Made by a program: the position numbers and the translations under genes. A DNA stretch of 29,247 nucleotides from UBA3263 sp964586765 (GTDB lineage: Bacteria; Bacteroidota; Bacteroidia; Bacteroidales; Muribaculaceae). The stretch lies in the NCBI GenBank assembly GCA_964586765.1, contig CAZPHN010000026.1:1-29247 (forward strand). The letters are read 5' to 3'. The notes beneath the pieces are model-generated. The model was not told the DNA's origin, searched no databases, and saw nothing but the letters and a program-made list of their open reading frames with translations. Shown one piece after another: positions 6,785 to 13,869 of this stretch (positions are counted from its first letter, which is position 1; each line of letters begins with the position of its first letter).

Positions 6785-9547
6785 TTATTTTACGACGATA
6801 TTGACAATCTTGCCGGGAACGAAGATGGTCTTGACCACTTGCTTGCCGTCGAGCCATTTTGCGGCTCCTTCGGCACTCATTGCGGCGGCAATTACCTCTT
6901 CCTGTCCCATCGAGGCGGGAAGTGTGAGATTGAAGCGCATCTTGCCGTTGAAGCTGACGGGGTAGGTCACTTCGTTCTCAATCAGGTGTGACTCATCAAA
7001 GGTGGGCCATGTTGCGTCGCAGACTGTCGTTTCATTGCCGAGTGCCGTATGCCAGAGCTCTTCCGCAATATGGGGTGCGAAGGGCGCAAGCAGAATGACT
7101 AACGGCTCGAGCACCGCGCGGCTGTGACACTTCTGCGCCGTCAGCTCGTTGACGCAAATCATGAACGCAGCCACCGACGTATTGTAGCTGAACTGCTCAA
7201 TGTCAGACGTTACCTTTTTGATAAGCGTATGGATTGACTTGAGCGATGCTGCCGTGGGCTCCGAGTCATCAACTCCGCCTTCATAGAGCTTCCAGAGTTT
7301 TTTCAGGAAGCGGTTTACGCCGTCAATGCCGTTGGTGTCCCAAGGCTTGGACTGTTCGAGCGGACCAAGGAACATTTCATACAGGCGGAGGGTATCCGCG
7401 CCGTAGCGTTCAACAATGTCGTCGGGGTTAACCACATTAAACATCGATTTCGACATTTTCTCTACCGCCCAGCCGCAAACGTATTTGCCATCCTCGAGAA
7501 TGAATTCGGCATCATTGAATTCCGGACGCCATGCGCGGAATTTTTCCGTGTCAAGAATGTCGTTGCTGACAATGTTGACGTCAACGTGGATGGGCGTTAC
7601 GTCATATTGGTCTTTCAGCCCTGCGCTGACAAAGGTGTTCGTGTCCTTGATACGATATGCAAAGTTGCTTCGACCCTGAATCATACCCTGATTGATGAGC
7701 TTGCGGAAGGGCTCATCCTCAACCACCTTGCCCATATCATAGAGGAACTTGTTCCAGAATCGGCTGTAAATCAAGTGACCTGTAGCGTGTTCCGTGCCGC
7801 CTATGTAGAGGTCCACGTTGCGCCAGTAGCCGTTGGCTTCGGGACTTACCAGTGCGTCGCCGTTGTGCGGGTCCATGTAGCGCAGATAGTACGCGCTTGA
7901 GCCTGCGAAACCGGGCATGGTGTTGAGTTCCAGCGGATAACCGTCGGCGGTCTGCCAGTTTTTGGCGCGACCTAACGGCGGTTCGCCGCTCTCTGTGGGC
8001 AGATACTGGTCAATCTCAGGCAGTAGCAGCGGCAGTTCGCTCTCGGGGAGCATATGGGGGATACCATCCTTATAATATACGGGGAACGGCTCGCCCCAGT
8101 AACGCTGACGGCTGAAAATGGCGTCGCGCAGACGGAAGTTAACCTTTACCTTGCCTATGCCTTTCTCGCTGATAAATTTTTTGGTCTTGGCTATCGCGTC
8201 CTTTACTTCAAGCCCGTTGAGGTCAAGTTCCGGTCCGCAGGAGTTAATCATCTTGCCGCTCTTGGCGTCGAAGCTCTGTTCGCTCACGTCGGCACCCTCA
8301 ATCAGGGGGATAATAGGCAGATTGAATTTCTTTGCAAAGGCATAGTCGCGGCTGTCATGGGCGGGTACCGCCATGATTGCGCCCGTGCCGTAGCCTGCCA
8401 ATACATAGTCGCTTACCCAGATGGGAATTTCCTTGCCGGTAAGCGGATTGACGGCATATGAACCCGTGAACACTCCGGTGACCTTCTTGTCGATCATGCG
8501 CTCGCGCTCGGTCTTATGCTTTACCTCGTCAAGATATTTTTCTACCGCCTCTTTCTGTTCCGGGGTGGTAACCTCCTTGACGTATGCGCTTTCGGGGGCG
8601 AGCACCATGAAGGTGACACCGAAAATCGTGTCGGCGCGGGTGGTGAAAATCTCAAGGTCAATATCCTTGCCGGCAACTTTGAAGCGCATTTCTGCACCTT
8701 CGCTGCGACCAATCCAGTTACGCTGCGTTTCCTTCAGCGAGTCGGTCCAGTCGAGTTTCTCCAATCCGTCGAGCAGACGCTGGGCGTAGGCACTGACGCG
8801 CAGACACCACTGATACATCAGCTTCTGCTCTACGGGATATCCGCCGCGGAGGCTCAGCCCCTCGCATACCTCATCGTTGGCAAGCACCGTGCCCAGTTTC
8901 GGACACCAGTTGACCATGGTGTGACCAAGGTAGGCAATGCGCCAGTTCATCAGCGCGTCGCTCTTCTCCTTGTCGGTCATCGCCTTCCATTCCTCGGCGG
9001 TAAACTCCATTTCCTTGCCTCCGGCAGCTGTCAGTCCGTCGGTGCCATGCTCCTCAAGGTGGGCAATCAGTTTGTCGATAGGTTCCGCCTTGTCGGTTTT
9101 GGTGTCATAATACTGACTGAACATCTGCTGGAAAGCCCATTGGGTCCACTTGTAAAATTCCGGGTCACAAGTCCTGACCTCGCGACTCCAGTCATAACAG
9201 AAACCTATCTTGTCGAGCTGAGAGCGATATCGCGCAATATTCTCCGTGGTGGTCTTTTCGGGGTGCTGACCCGTCTGGATGGCATATTGCTCGGCGGGAA
9301 GTCCGTAAGCGTCATAGCCCATCGGATGAAGCACGTTGAAACCCTGCAGACGCTTGTAGCGCGCATAGATATCGCTGGCAATGTAGCCTAACGGGTGCCC
9401 TACATGCAGACCTGCACCTGAAGGATAAGGGAACATATCGAGTACATAAAACTTGGGACGCGACGGGTCAACATCCACCTTATATACATTACCTTCGCGC
9501 CAGTACTGTTGCCAGCGCGGCTCAATCTCTCTGTGATTATAATCCAT
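6785..9547 (-). CDS. leuS: Leucyl-tRNA synthetase
   Basis: Class Ia aminoacyl-tRNA synthetase charging tRNA-Leu, 920 residues. The HIGH-type motif is HVGH within PYPSGAGLHVGHPLGY (residues 40-55). The CP1 editing domain lies roughly at 230-430, with the threonine-rich segment TTRADTIFGVTFMVLAPES typical of the hydrolytic site. The KMSKS loop is at 697-701 (VEKMSKSMFNVVNPDD). The C-terminal anticodon-binding domain follows (APFAPHIAEELWHTALG). A strong Bacteroidetes-type promoter lies 30-60 bases upstream. It heads an apparent operon running through rdgB, porZ-like and the glycosyltransferase pair. It is slightly longer than the E. coli enzyme (860 aa), as usual in Bacteroidetes. There are no oddities. 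Confidence 0.98.
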   Translation of the reverse strand: MDYNHREIEPRWQQYWREGNVYKVDVDPSRPKFYVLDMFPYPSGAGLHVGHPLGYIASDIYARYKRLQGFNVLHPMGYDAYGLPAEQYAIQTGQHPEKTTTENIARYRSQLDKIGFCYDWSREVRTCDPEFYKWTQWAFQQMFSQYYDTKTDKAEPIDKLIAHLEEHGTDGLTAAGGKEMEFTAEEWKAMTDKEKSDALMNWRIAYLGHTMVNWCPKLGTVLANDEVCEGLSLRGGYPVEQKLMYQWCLRVSAYAQRLLDGLEKLDWTDSLKETQRNWIGRSEGAEMRFKVAGKDIDLEIFTTRADTIFGVTFMVLAPESAYVKEVTTPEQKEAVEKYLDEVKHKTERERMIDKKVTGVFTGSYAVNPLTGKEIPIWVSDYVLAGYGTGAIMAVPAHDSRDYAFAKKFNLPIIPLIEGADVSEQSFDAKSGKMINSCGPELDLNGLEVKDAIAKTKKFISEKGIGKVKVNFRLRDAIFSRQRYWGEPFPVYYKDGIPHMLPESELPLLLPEIDQYLPTESGEPPLGRAKNWQTADGYPLELNTMPGFAGSSAYYLRYMDPHNGDALVSPEANGYWRNVDLYIGGTEHATGHLIYSRFWNKFLYDMGKVVEDEPFRKLINQGMIQGRSNFAYRIKDTNTFVSAGLKDQYDVTPIHVDVNIVSNDILDTEKFRAWRPEFNDAEFILEDGKYVCGWAVEKMSKSMFNVVNPDDIVERYGADTLRLYEMFLGPLEQSKPWDTNGIDGVNRFLKKLWKLYEGGVDDSEPTAASLKSIHTLIKKVTSDIEQFSYNTSVAAFMICVNELTAQKCHSRAVLEPLVILLAPFAPHIAEELWHTALGNETTVCDATWPTFDESHLIENEVTYPVSFNGKMRFNLTLPASMGQEEVIAAAMSAEGAAKWLDGKQVVKTIFVPGKIVNIVVK

Positions 9548-9578
9548 AACTTAATTGGTTGGTTTCTTTTTCAATCTG

Positions 9579-9609
9579 CAAATTTACGATTTTATACCCA
9601 TAAAACAAA
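9579..9609 (-). promoter_or_regulatory. Promoter of the leuS operon
   Basis: On the minus strand TTTG (9609-9606) is followed after 19 bases by TAAATTTG (9586-9579), an exact match to the Bacteroidetes sigma-ABfr consensus. The predicted start leaves a leader of about 30 bases before the leuS ATG at 9547. Confidence 0.85.
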
Positions 9610-9685
9610 AAATACGTTCCAGATTGTGAAAACTTGCCGATAGATGGAATATATCTCCTGATTAATGAATCTACGCAGAAGATTT

Positions 9686-9706
9686 GTGTGAAATAACCTT
9701 TCACAC
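9686..9706. promoter_or_regulatory. Upstream operator-like dyad GTGTGAAA-N5-TTTCACAC
   Basis: A perfect 8-bp inverted repeat with a 5-base spacer, sitting just 6 bases upstream of the -33 element of the XRE-gene promoter. It shares the GTGAA...TTCAC core with the dyad at 9752-9771. It may be an operator or a bidirectional transcription signal; no T-tract adjoins it closely on the minus side. Confidence 0.55.
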
Positions 9707-9712
9707 TTTTTC

Positions 9713-9743
9713 TTTGCTGATTTCTCGCTTTTGTGTAACTTTG
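9713..9743 (+). promoter_or_regulatory. Promoter of the XRE-family regulator gene
   Basis: TTTG (9713-9716) is separated by 19 bases from TAACTTTG (9736-9743), both consensus for Bacteroidetes housekeeping promoters. The predicted start near 9747-9750 gives an unusually long leader of about 200 bases before the ATG at 9953. Confidence 0.8.
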
Positions 9744-9746
9744 TGG

Positions 9747-9952
9747 CGCAAACCGTGAAGATTTTCACGGTGGGAAAGATACATCATCCTTGGCAATTCG
9801 GCAGCAAAGGTGACCGAAAGATGATCTAACGGCGGTCTTTTCCTGTGGATTTGAGTCCCGAATCCCGAATGATTATTAAAAAGTTGCACCCGTTTGCAAT
9901 AATGTTTAATCTGCTTCCGGAGTCTTTCCGGCGGCGAAACAATTATTGAATA
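9747..9952 (+). other. Long, possibly structured 5' leader of the XRE gene
   Basis: This is the non-coding part of the 405-base gap between leuS and the regulator. It opens with an 8-bp perfect hairpin (9752-9759 with 9764-9771). A second fold is possible where 9783-9788 pairs with 9820-9825 around an inner 5-bp stem (9797-9801 with 9814-9818). Later come small stems around TTGCA...TGCAA (near 9880-9900) and CCGG...CCGG (9915-9935). I recognise no known riboswitch or RNA family. It could be a regulated leader, an independent small RNA, or simply operator DNA. There is no convincing terminator and no convincing small gene. Confidence 0.4.
9752..9771. promoter_or_regulatory. Downstream operator-like dyad ACCGTGAA-N4-TTCACGGT
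   Basis: A perfect 8-bp inverted repeat with a GATT spacer, located at the predicted transcription start of the XRE-gene promoter. With the dyad at 9686-9706 it brackets the promoter; the two centres are about 65 bases apart. It is a plausible autoregulatory operator or an RNA hairpin at the 5' end of the transcript. Confidence 0.55.
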
Positions 9953-10330
9953 ATGACATACCAGAGCGTTGCAACCCAGTCTTTCTCAATCGGTCAGCTT
10001 ATAAAAGAGGAATTGTCTCGTCAGGGGCGTACGGTTACGTGGCTCGCGCGCAAAATAAACTGCGATCGTCGTAATATCTACAACGTTTTTGCCCGTACAT
10101 ACATCGATACGGAACTATTGTTGCGTATTTCCCTCGCTCTCCATACGGATTTCTTTGTCTATTACTCTAATATGCTGCAAACTATTGAAAATCAGCAAAT
10201 TACCCCCCCCCATTATTTCCGCCGGCAGCGGGCTGAATCTAATTCCGGAGCGAATATTCAACAATTGGCGCAACTGCCGCGCAATGAAGAGGATAATCCC
10301 GGTTCGCTCTTAGCGGATAAAGCGGTATGA
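9953..10330 (+). CDS. XRE-like helix-turn-helix transcriptional regulator
   Basis: A 125-residue DNA-binding protein. Residues about 10-75 form an XRE-type helix-turn-helix: IGQLIKEELSRQGRTVTWLARKINCDRRNIYNVF, then a helix with DTELLLRISLALHTDFFVYYS. This single-domain layout is common in Bacteroidales small regulators, which usually end soon after the FFxYYS segment. Here a 45-residue tail follows, rich in Asn, Gln and Pro, and it starts right at a run of nine C bases (10203-10211), so a one-base slip would replace the tail with another sequence. The last 21 bases overlap the 3' end of the convergent cyclo-ligase gene. Two dyads around its promoter suggest autoregulation (inference). Target genes are unknown. 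Confidence 0.85.
   Translation: MTYQSVATQSFSIGQLIKEELSRQGRTVTWLARKINCDRRNIYNVFARTYIDTELLLRISLALHTDFFVYYSNMLQTIENQQITPPHYFRRQRAESNSGANIQQLAQLPRNEEDNPGSLLADKAV
10203..10211 (+). repeat. Homopolymeric C9 tract inside the XRE regulator gene
   Basis: Nine consecutive C bases at codons 84-87 of the regulator, after the helix-turn-helix region. Such tracts are slippage-prone. Loss of one base would open the alternative frame that ends at 10313; gain of one base would stop within about ten codons. Confidence 0.9.
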
Positions 10331-10852
10331 TTCCGTTATTACGATATTGACGGGGGTGTCATGGGGCTCGACGGGTAGCTCGTCAAGAAGTTGGAAATCA
10401 TAGGCAACGCCGATGGTGGTGGCTTTAGTGGCTGACAGCAGGCGGTCATAAAACCCTTTGCCGCGCCCTAATCGGTTACCACGACGGTCATACGCCACTG
10501 CGGGAACCACGATGAGCTCCATTGTGGCGGGATCTGCCGGCGTGCCTTCCGCCGGCTCCTCTATGTGGAAAGCACCGAGGCGCAGCGATGTGCGCTCATA
10601 TGGAAGCAGCTCAAGGTTAACGCCGTTTACGCGCGGCAGGAAAAACTGTTTGCGTGTATGCCACTTCTCGAGAAATTCAAGGGTTGAAAGCTCATCGGGC
10701 AGCGAGTGATACATAAGTATACGGTCTGCCATCATGAAAGCGGCGGTGCGCTCCAATGCGGTAAAGACGGCGCGGGCGGCGTTGCGGCGTTCTGTTTCGG
10801 TAACGAGTTGTTTACGATTGCGGATTTTTCTGCGAATTTCCTGCTTGTCCAT
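10310..10852 (-). CDS. 5-formyltetrahydrofolate cyclo-ligase (MTHFS family)
   Basis: Converts 5-formyl-THF to 5,10-methenyl-THF with ATP, returning a storage folate to one-carbon metabolism. The protein has 180 residues. The N-terminus MDKQEIRRKIRNRKQ carries the basic helix of the family, YHSLPDELST the substrate pocket, and the C-terminal signature GRGKGFYDRLL (about residues 130-140) the ATP-binding loop. Its start overlaps the 3' end of the upstream S41 protease gene by 41 bases, so the two are translated from the same message. Its 3' end overlaps the convergent XRE gene by 21 bases, with no terminator between them. The S41 protease / cyclo-ligase pairing is a familiar Bacteroidales arrangement. 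Confidence 0.95.
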   Translation of the reverse strand: MDKQEIRRKIRNRKQLVTETERRNAARAVFTALERTAAFMMADRILMYHSLPDELSTLEFLEKWHTRKQFFLPRVNGVNLELLPYERTSLRLGAFHIEEPAEGTPADPATMELIVVPAVAYDRRGNRLGRGKGFYDRLLSATKATTIGVAYDFQLLDELPVEPHDTPVNIVITESYRFIR

Positions 10853-12458
10853 TGCTTGTTTTGTCGTTTTTTAGTGATTCAAGAGCCCGGTTTACTACCT
10901 TATCGCGCGTATTGGCGATTTCGTAATAGGCGGCAGTGCCGAGTACATTGCGCGCAATGAGGGCTTTCAGCTGATTAACAAGCAAGGGGCGCGAAAGGTT
11001 GAGATAATACCAGCGTGGAGGAAATTTATTGCGGCTCATGTAGTTGGCAAACTCCTGAAGCAAGGCTCCGTCGGAGGGCAGTGAGGCTATGACTTCATCG
11101 GCGGTGTTTGCCTTGTCGAGGGTCGAGCGATGGCTGTCGGCATACTCAAAGGCAAAGCGGTGAATGAGTCCGGAATTGTAAATCTCCGTATAGTGGGCAT
11201 TGATATTCGCAGTGTCTGACGGAACGAAAATGTCGGGCATTATTCCGCCGCCGCCGTAAACCTCGCGCCCGCCTACGGTGTGGAAGAGCAGGTCGCGGTT
11301 TGTCTTTACCGAGTCGGCATTGAATGCCTCGCCTGACAGGTAGCGGTCATATATCTCCAGCTGATAATCCTCCATGTCGCCTTTGGTGAAAGGTTTCTGG
11401 ATGCATCGGCCAGATGGCGTATAATAGCGCGCGGTGGTGACGCGGATAGCCGAGCCGTCGCTCAGGTCGTGCTGTTTCTGTACCAGACCCTTGCCAAACG
11501 AGCGGCGACCTATGATGGTGGCGCGGTCATTGTCCTGCATTGCGCCGGCTACGATTTCCGATGCCGACGCCGAAAACTCGTCTATCAGCAATACCAGTTC
11601 TTCGTTCTTGAATGTACCTGAGCCGTCGGCTCCCACGCGACTTTCGAGCTCGCCGTCGCGTCCGCGGGTGCTGACTATCTCGCTCCCGCGGTCAAGGAAC
11701 TCGTTTGCCATCTGTATGGCTACGTCAAGAAAGCCTCCTGAGTTACCTCTGAGGTCAAGAATATATTTTTTTGCACCTTCGGCGCGCAGCATCATCATTT
11801 CTATAAAGAATTCGCGATATGTGTTGCGTCCGAATTTATTGACCTTGATGTAGCCTACTCCCGGCTCTATCATGTAAGAGGCGTCAATGGAGGTCACGGG
11901 GATATCGCCTCGGGTCACGGTATAGGTAAGCAGCGAGGGTGAGCCCGCGCGTTTTATTCCGAGCTTGACGGTAGAGTCCTTGGGACCGCGCAGAAGGTTA
12001 AGGACGTCGTCTGACTTGATTTTCGTCCCGGTCATGTTCGAGTCGTTGACCTGAACTATGCGGTCGCCGGCGTGCAGTCCTACTTTCTCGCTTGGACCGC
12101 CTGAAATTACCTCAAGCACCGTTATGGTGTCATTCGTGATGTTGAACTGGATGCCTATGCCGCTGAATGATCCTTCGAGTTCCGAGTTGACCTCGTCGAA
12201 GTCCTCGGCGGGAATATAGGCGGTATGCGGGTCAAGGTTGGCGAGGATGGCGGGAATGGACTCGTTGATGAGTGATTCGAGGTCTACGCGGTCAACGTAT
12301 TCATCCTCTATGAGGTCGAGTATTTCGCTAATCTTTTGCGCGCCCGCGTTCCTAATTATACGGTGACCGGGCAGATGGTTTCCGAGGATAATGCCTATAA
12401 TCAGTGCCCCGACAATCATCAGGGGTACAAATATGGCGGGGAGTTTTAGTTTCTTCAT
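10812..12458 (-). CDS. S41 family C-terminal processing peptidase (CtpA-like)
   Basis: A 548-residue envelope protease of the tail-specific family. A hydrophobic segment (residues about 8-27) acts as a signal anchor, so the enzyme should face the periplasm. A helical segment follows, then a PDZ domain (about 85-165, with FSGIGIQFNI and GGPSEKVGLHAGDRIVQVN). Next is the S41 catalytic core with LDLRGNSGGFLDVA, the nucleophile region EFSASASEIVAGAMQD, and the lysine region GRRSFGKGLVQ. A C-terminal extension (about 400-548) has no clear motif. These proteases trim C-termini of envelope proteins. The start overlaps the stop of the upstream deaminase by 4 bases (ATGA-type coupling), and the 3' end overlaps the cyclo-ligase. 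The substrate is unknown. Confidence 0.95.
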   Translation of the reverse strand: MKKLKLPAIFVPLMIVGALIIGIILGNHLPGHRIIRNAGAQKISEILDLIEDEYVDRVDLESLINESIPAILANLDPHTAYIPAEDFDEVNSELEGSFSGIGIQFNITNDTITVLEVISGGPSEKVGLHAGDRIVQVNDSNMTGTKIKSDDVLNLLRGPKDSTVKLGIKRAGSPSLLTYTVTRGDIPVTSIDASYMIEPGVGYIKVNKFGRNTYREFFIEMMMLRAEGAKKYILDLRGNSGGFLDVAIQMANEFLDRGSEIVSTRGRDGELESRVGADGSGTFKNEELVLLIDEFSASASEIVAGAMQDNDRATIIGRRSFGKGLVQKQHDLSDGSAIRVTTARYYTPSGRCIQKPFTKGDMEDYQLEIYDRYLSGEAFNADSVKTNRDLLFHTVGGREVYGGGGIMPDIFVPSDTANINAHYTEIYNSGLIHRFAFEYADSHRSTLDKANTADEVIASLPSDGALLQEFANYMSRNKFPPRWYYLNLSRPLLVNQLKALIARNVLGTAAYYEIANTRDKVVNRALESLKNDKTSNGQAGNSQKNPQS

Positions 12459-12892
12459 TTGAGGTTTTCAATCAGTTTGACTTCAATTCCGGCGCGACGC
12501 AGCAGGTCAACTCCGTCGGTGAGCCGGTACGGTTCATTATATACTACGCGCGTGATGCCTGCCTGTATAATCAGCTTGGCGCATTCCATACAGGGCGATG
12601 CGGTGACGTAGAGCGTCGAGCCTTGCGAGGAGTTGTTGCTCCGCGCTACCTTTGTTATGGCGTTTGCCTCTGCGTGCAGAACGTAGGTTTTGGTCTGACC
12701 CGTCTCGTCCTCGCAGATGTTTTCAAATCCCGAGGGTGTGCCGTTGAATCCGTCAGATATTATCATAGAGTCACGAACAATGATTGCACCGACTTTTCTG
12801 CGCTCGCAATAGGAGTTTTCAGCCCATATCCGGGCCATTCGTAGATAACGCTTGTCGAGTGTCGTTTGTTTTTGTTCGGAGTGCTGTTCCAT
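12455..12892 (-). CDS. Deoxycytidylate (dCMP) deaminase
   Basis: Zinc-dependent cytidine/dCMP deaminase of the ComEB type, making dUMP for dTMP synthesis. The zinc-site motifs are HAEANAI (His plus catalytic Glu) and PCMECAK (two Cys ligands). An additional GFNGTPSGFENICED segment is typical of dCMP deaminases rather than tRNA or riboflavin deaminases. The open frame continues upstream to 12961, but the consensus promoter at 12923-12953 lies inside that extension, so transcription would begin after the first ATG; the ATG at 12892 (MEQHSEQKQTTL, 145 aa) is therefore the likely start. It heads the three-gene operon with the S41 protease and cyclo-ligase. Confidence 0.94.
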   Translation of the reverse strand: MEQHSEQKQTTLDKRYLRMARIWAENSYCERRKVGAIIVRDSMIISDGFNGTPSGFENICEDETGQTKTYVLHAEANAITKVARSNNSSQGSTLYVTASPCMECAKLIIQAGITRVVYNEPYRLTDGVDLLRRAGIEVKLIENLK

Positions 12893-12922
12893 ATGGGGCG
12901 AAATTTGCTGATTTTTGCTTGA

Positions 12923-12953
12923 CAAAGATAGCGAAAAGGCGTGAATTGCAAAA
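12923..12953 (-). promoter_or_regulatory. Promoter of the dCMP deaminase - S41 protease - cyclo-ligase operon
   Basis: On the minus strand TTTTG (12953-12949) is followed after 18 bases by TATCTTTG (12930-12923), fitting the Bacteroidetes consensus. The leader to the ATG at 12892 would be about 25 bases. It fixes the start choice of the deaminase gene. Confidence 0.8.
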
Positions 12954-12975
12954 TTTAACATTATTTAAGACATTG

Positions 12976-13124
12976 TTTTGTAACATGTGTAATATGCTGA
13001 TAATCAGATATAAATGCGTTTTTAGTATCAATGTTGCAACATGTTGTAACAGTGTTTGTAACATATTTCGCGCTGTAACAACGTAATGTAATATGCTGAT
13101 TATCAATATTGACGTGTTACAAAA
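12976..13124. promoter_or_regulatory. AT-rich control region with repeated TGTAACA boxes and two 17-base direct repeats
   Basis: This occupies most of the gap between the deaminase operon and the sigma factor gene. TGTAACA occurs at 12979-12985, 13045-13051 (within TGTTGTAACA, 13042-13051), 13057-13063 and 13074-13080; it occurs inverted (TGTTACA) at 13115-13121. A related TGTTGCAACA palindrome is at 13032-13041. The outermost pair forms a 10-bp inverted repeat (TTTTGTAACA 12976-12985; TGTTACAAAA 13115-13124). Between them TAATATGCTGATAATCA (12990-13006) is repeated at 13089-13105 with one change. It looks like an operator array for a multimeric regulator; no DnaA boxes are evident. No gene is supported here. 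Confidence 0.65.
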
Positions 13125-13166
13125 TAGATAAATTTTAAAAATTAACTAAAAAAATATGCAAAATTT

Positions 13167-13195
13167 TTTGGATTTCAAAAAAGTTTGTATATTTG
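13167..13195 (+). promoter_or_regulatory. Promoter of the sigma factor gene
   Basis: TTTG (13167-13170), 17 bases, then TATATTTG (13188-13195), a consensus Bacteroidetes promoter. The leader to the ATG at 13271 is about 70 bases and very A-rich, without a Shine-Dalgarno, as in strongly expressed Bacteroidetes genes. Confidence 0.8.
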
Positions 13196-13270
13196 CAGTG
13201 TCAAACGACAAAAGTTAGACACAAAAAACAAAAAATAAAGCTCAACTAAAACTAATAAAACTTCAACATT

Positions 13271-13777
13271 ATGGCAAACTCAGCAGTACAAAACAAGCTC
13301 ATGGAACTTCAAAGCAATCTTCTTAACTTTGCTTATATGCTTACTTCAAATCGTGACGATGCTTACGATCTGCTTCAGGACACCACCATCAAGGTGCTCG
13401 AGAACGAAGATAAGTTTGCCGAGAACGTTAACTTCAAGGGCTGGGTGTTCACCATCATGCGTAACATCTTCATCAACAACTACCGTCGCGTGGTTCGCAG
13501 CGCAACCGTAATTGACCAGACCGAAGACCTCTACCACCTCAACGCATCACAGGATTCAGGTATTGACAGCGTTGAAGGCTCATATAGCGCAGGCGAAATC
13601 ATGGCTGCCATCAACTCTTTCAGCGATGACTACCGCATTCCCTTCTCAATGCACGTTGAAGGTTACAAGTACAACGAAATCGCTGAAAAAATGCAGCTCC
13701 CCCTCGGCACCATCAAGAGCCGTATCTTCTTCGCTCGCCAGAAGCTTCAGGAAATGCTCGCTGACTACCGCTACTAA
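13271..13777 (+). CDS. RNA polymerase sigma factor, sigma-70/ECF type
   Basis: A 168-residue two-domain sigma factor. Region 2 spans about residues 10-80 (NLLNFAYMLTSNRDDAYDLLQDTTIKVL, then NFKGWVFTIMRNIFINNYRR, the core-binding and -10-recognition helices). A short acidic linker follows, and region 4 occupies about 112-165 (FSDDYRIPFSMHVEGYKYNEIAEKMQLPLGTIKSRIFFARQKLQEML, the -35-recognition HTH). No anti-sigma gene is adjacent: a terminator follows about 120 bases downstream, so it is a single-gene unit. Codons are strongly biased to those of highly expressed genes (AAC, CTC, CGT, ATC), unusual for an ECF factor and suggesting it is abundant. The upstream TGTAACA region may control it. Conserved sigma factors of this shape occur in Bacteroidales; the regulon is not deducible here. 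Confidence 0.93.
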   Translation: MANSAVQNKLMELQSNLLNFAYMLTSNRDDAYDLLQDTTIKVLENEDKFAENVNFKGWVFTIMRNIFINNYRRVVRSATVIDQTEDLYHLNASQDSGIDSVEGSYSAGEIMAAINSFSDDYRIPFSMHVEGYKYNEIAEKMQLPLGTIKSRIFFARQKLQEMLADYRY

Positions 13778-13869
13778 TGCGGCATCGGAGATGATTGCGA
13801 TAATACCCACTTTCTGTATGATTTGCCATACTCTCTCCACTCACCTCCTCTTAACCTGATTCAAATAAA

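Noticed and set aside
6753..6857. A longer N-terminus for rdgB starting at 6857
   Set aside because: It would overlap the leuS 3' end by over 70 bases and precede the conserved MLVFATNN start with unrelated basic residues.
8516..9391. A 291-codon open frame on the plus strand opposite leuS
   Set aside because: It lies wholly inside leuS in antisense, its translation shows no family motif, and leuS has all its synthetase motifs. It is a by-product of leuS codon bias.
12893..12961. A longer N-terminus for the dCMP deaminase starting at 12961
   Set aside because: The consensus promoter (12923-12953) lies within it, and the added residues do not match the family.
12962..13270. The AT-rich repeat region as a replication origin
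   Set aside because: No DnaA-box (TTATNCACA) cluster is visible, and dnaA, dnaN or similar markers are not adjacent. The repeats flank promoters, so an operator array is simpler.
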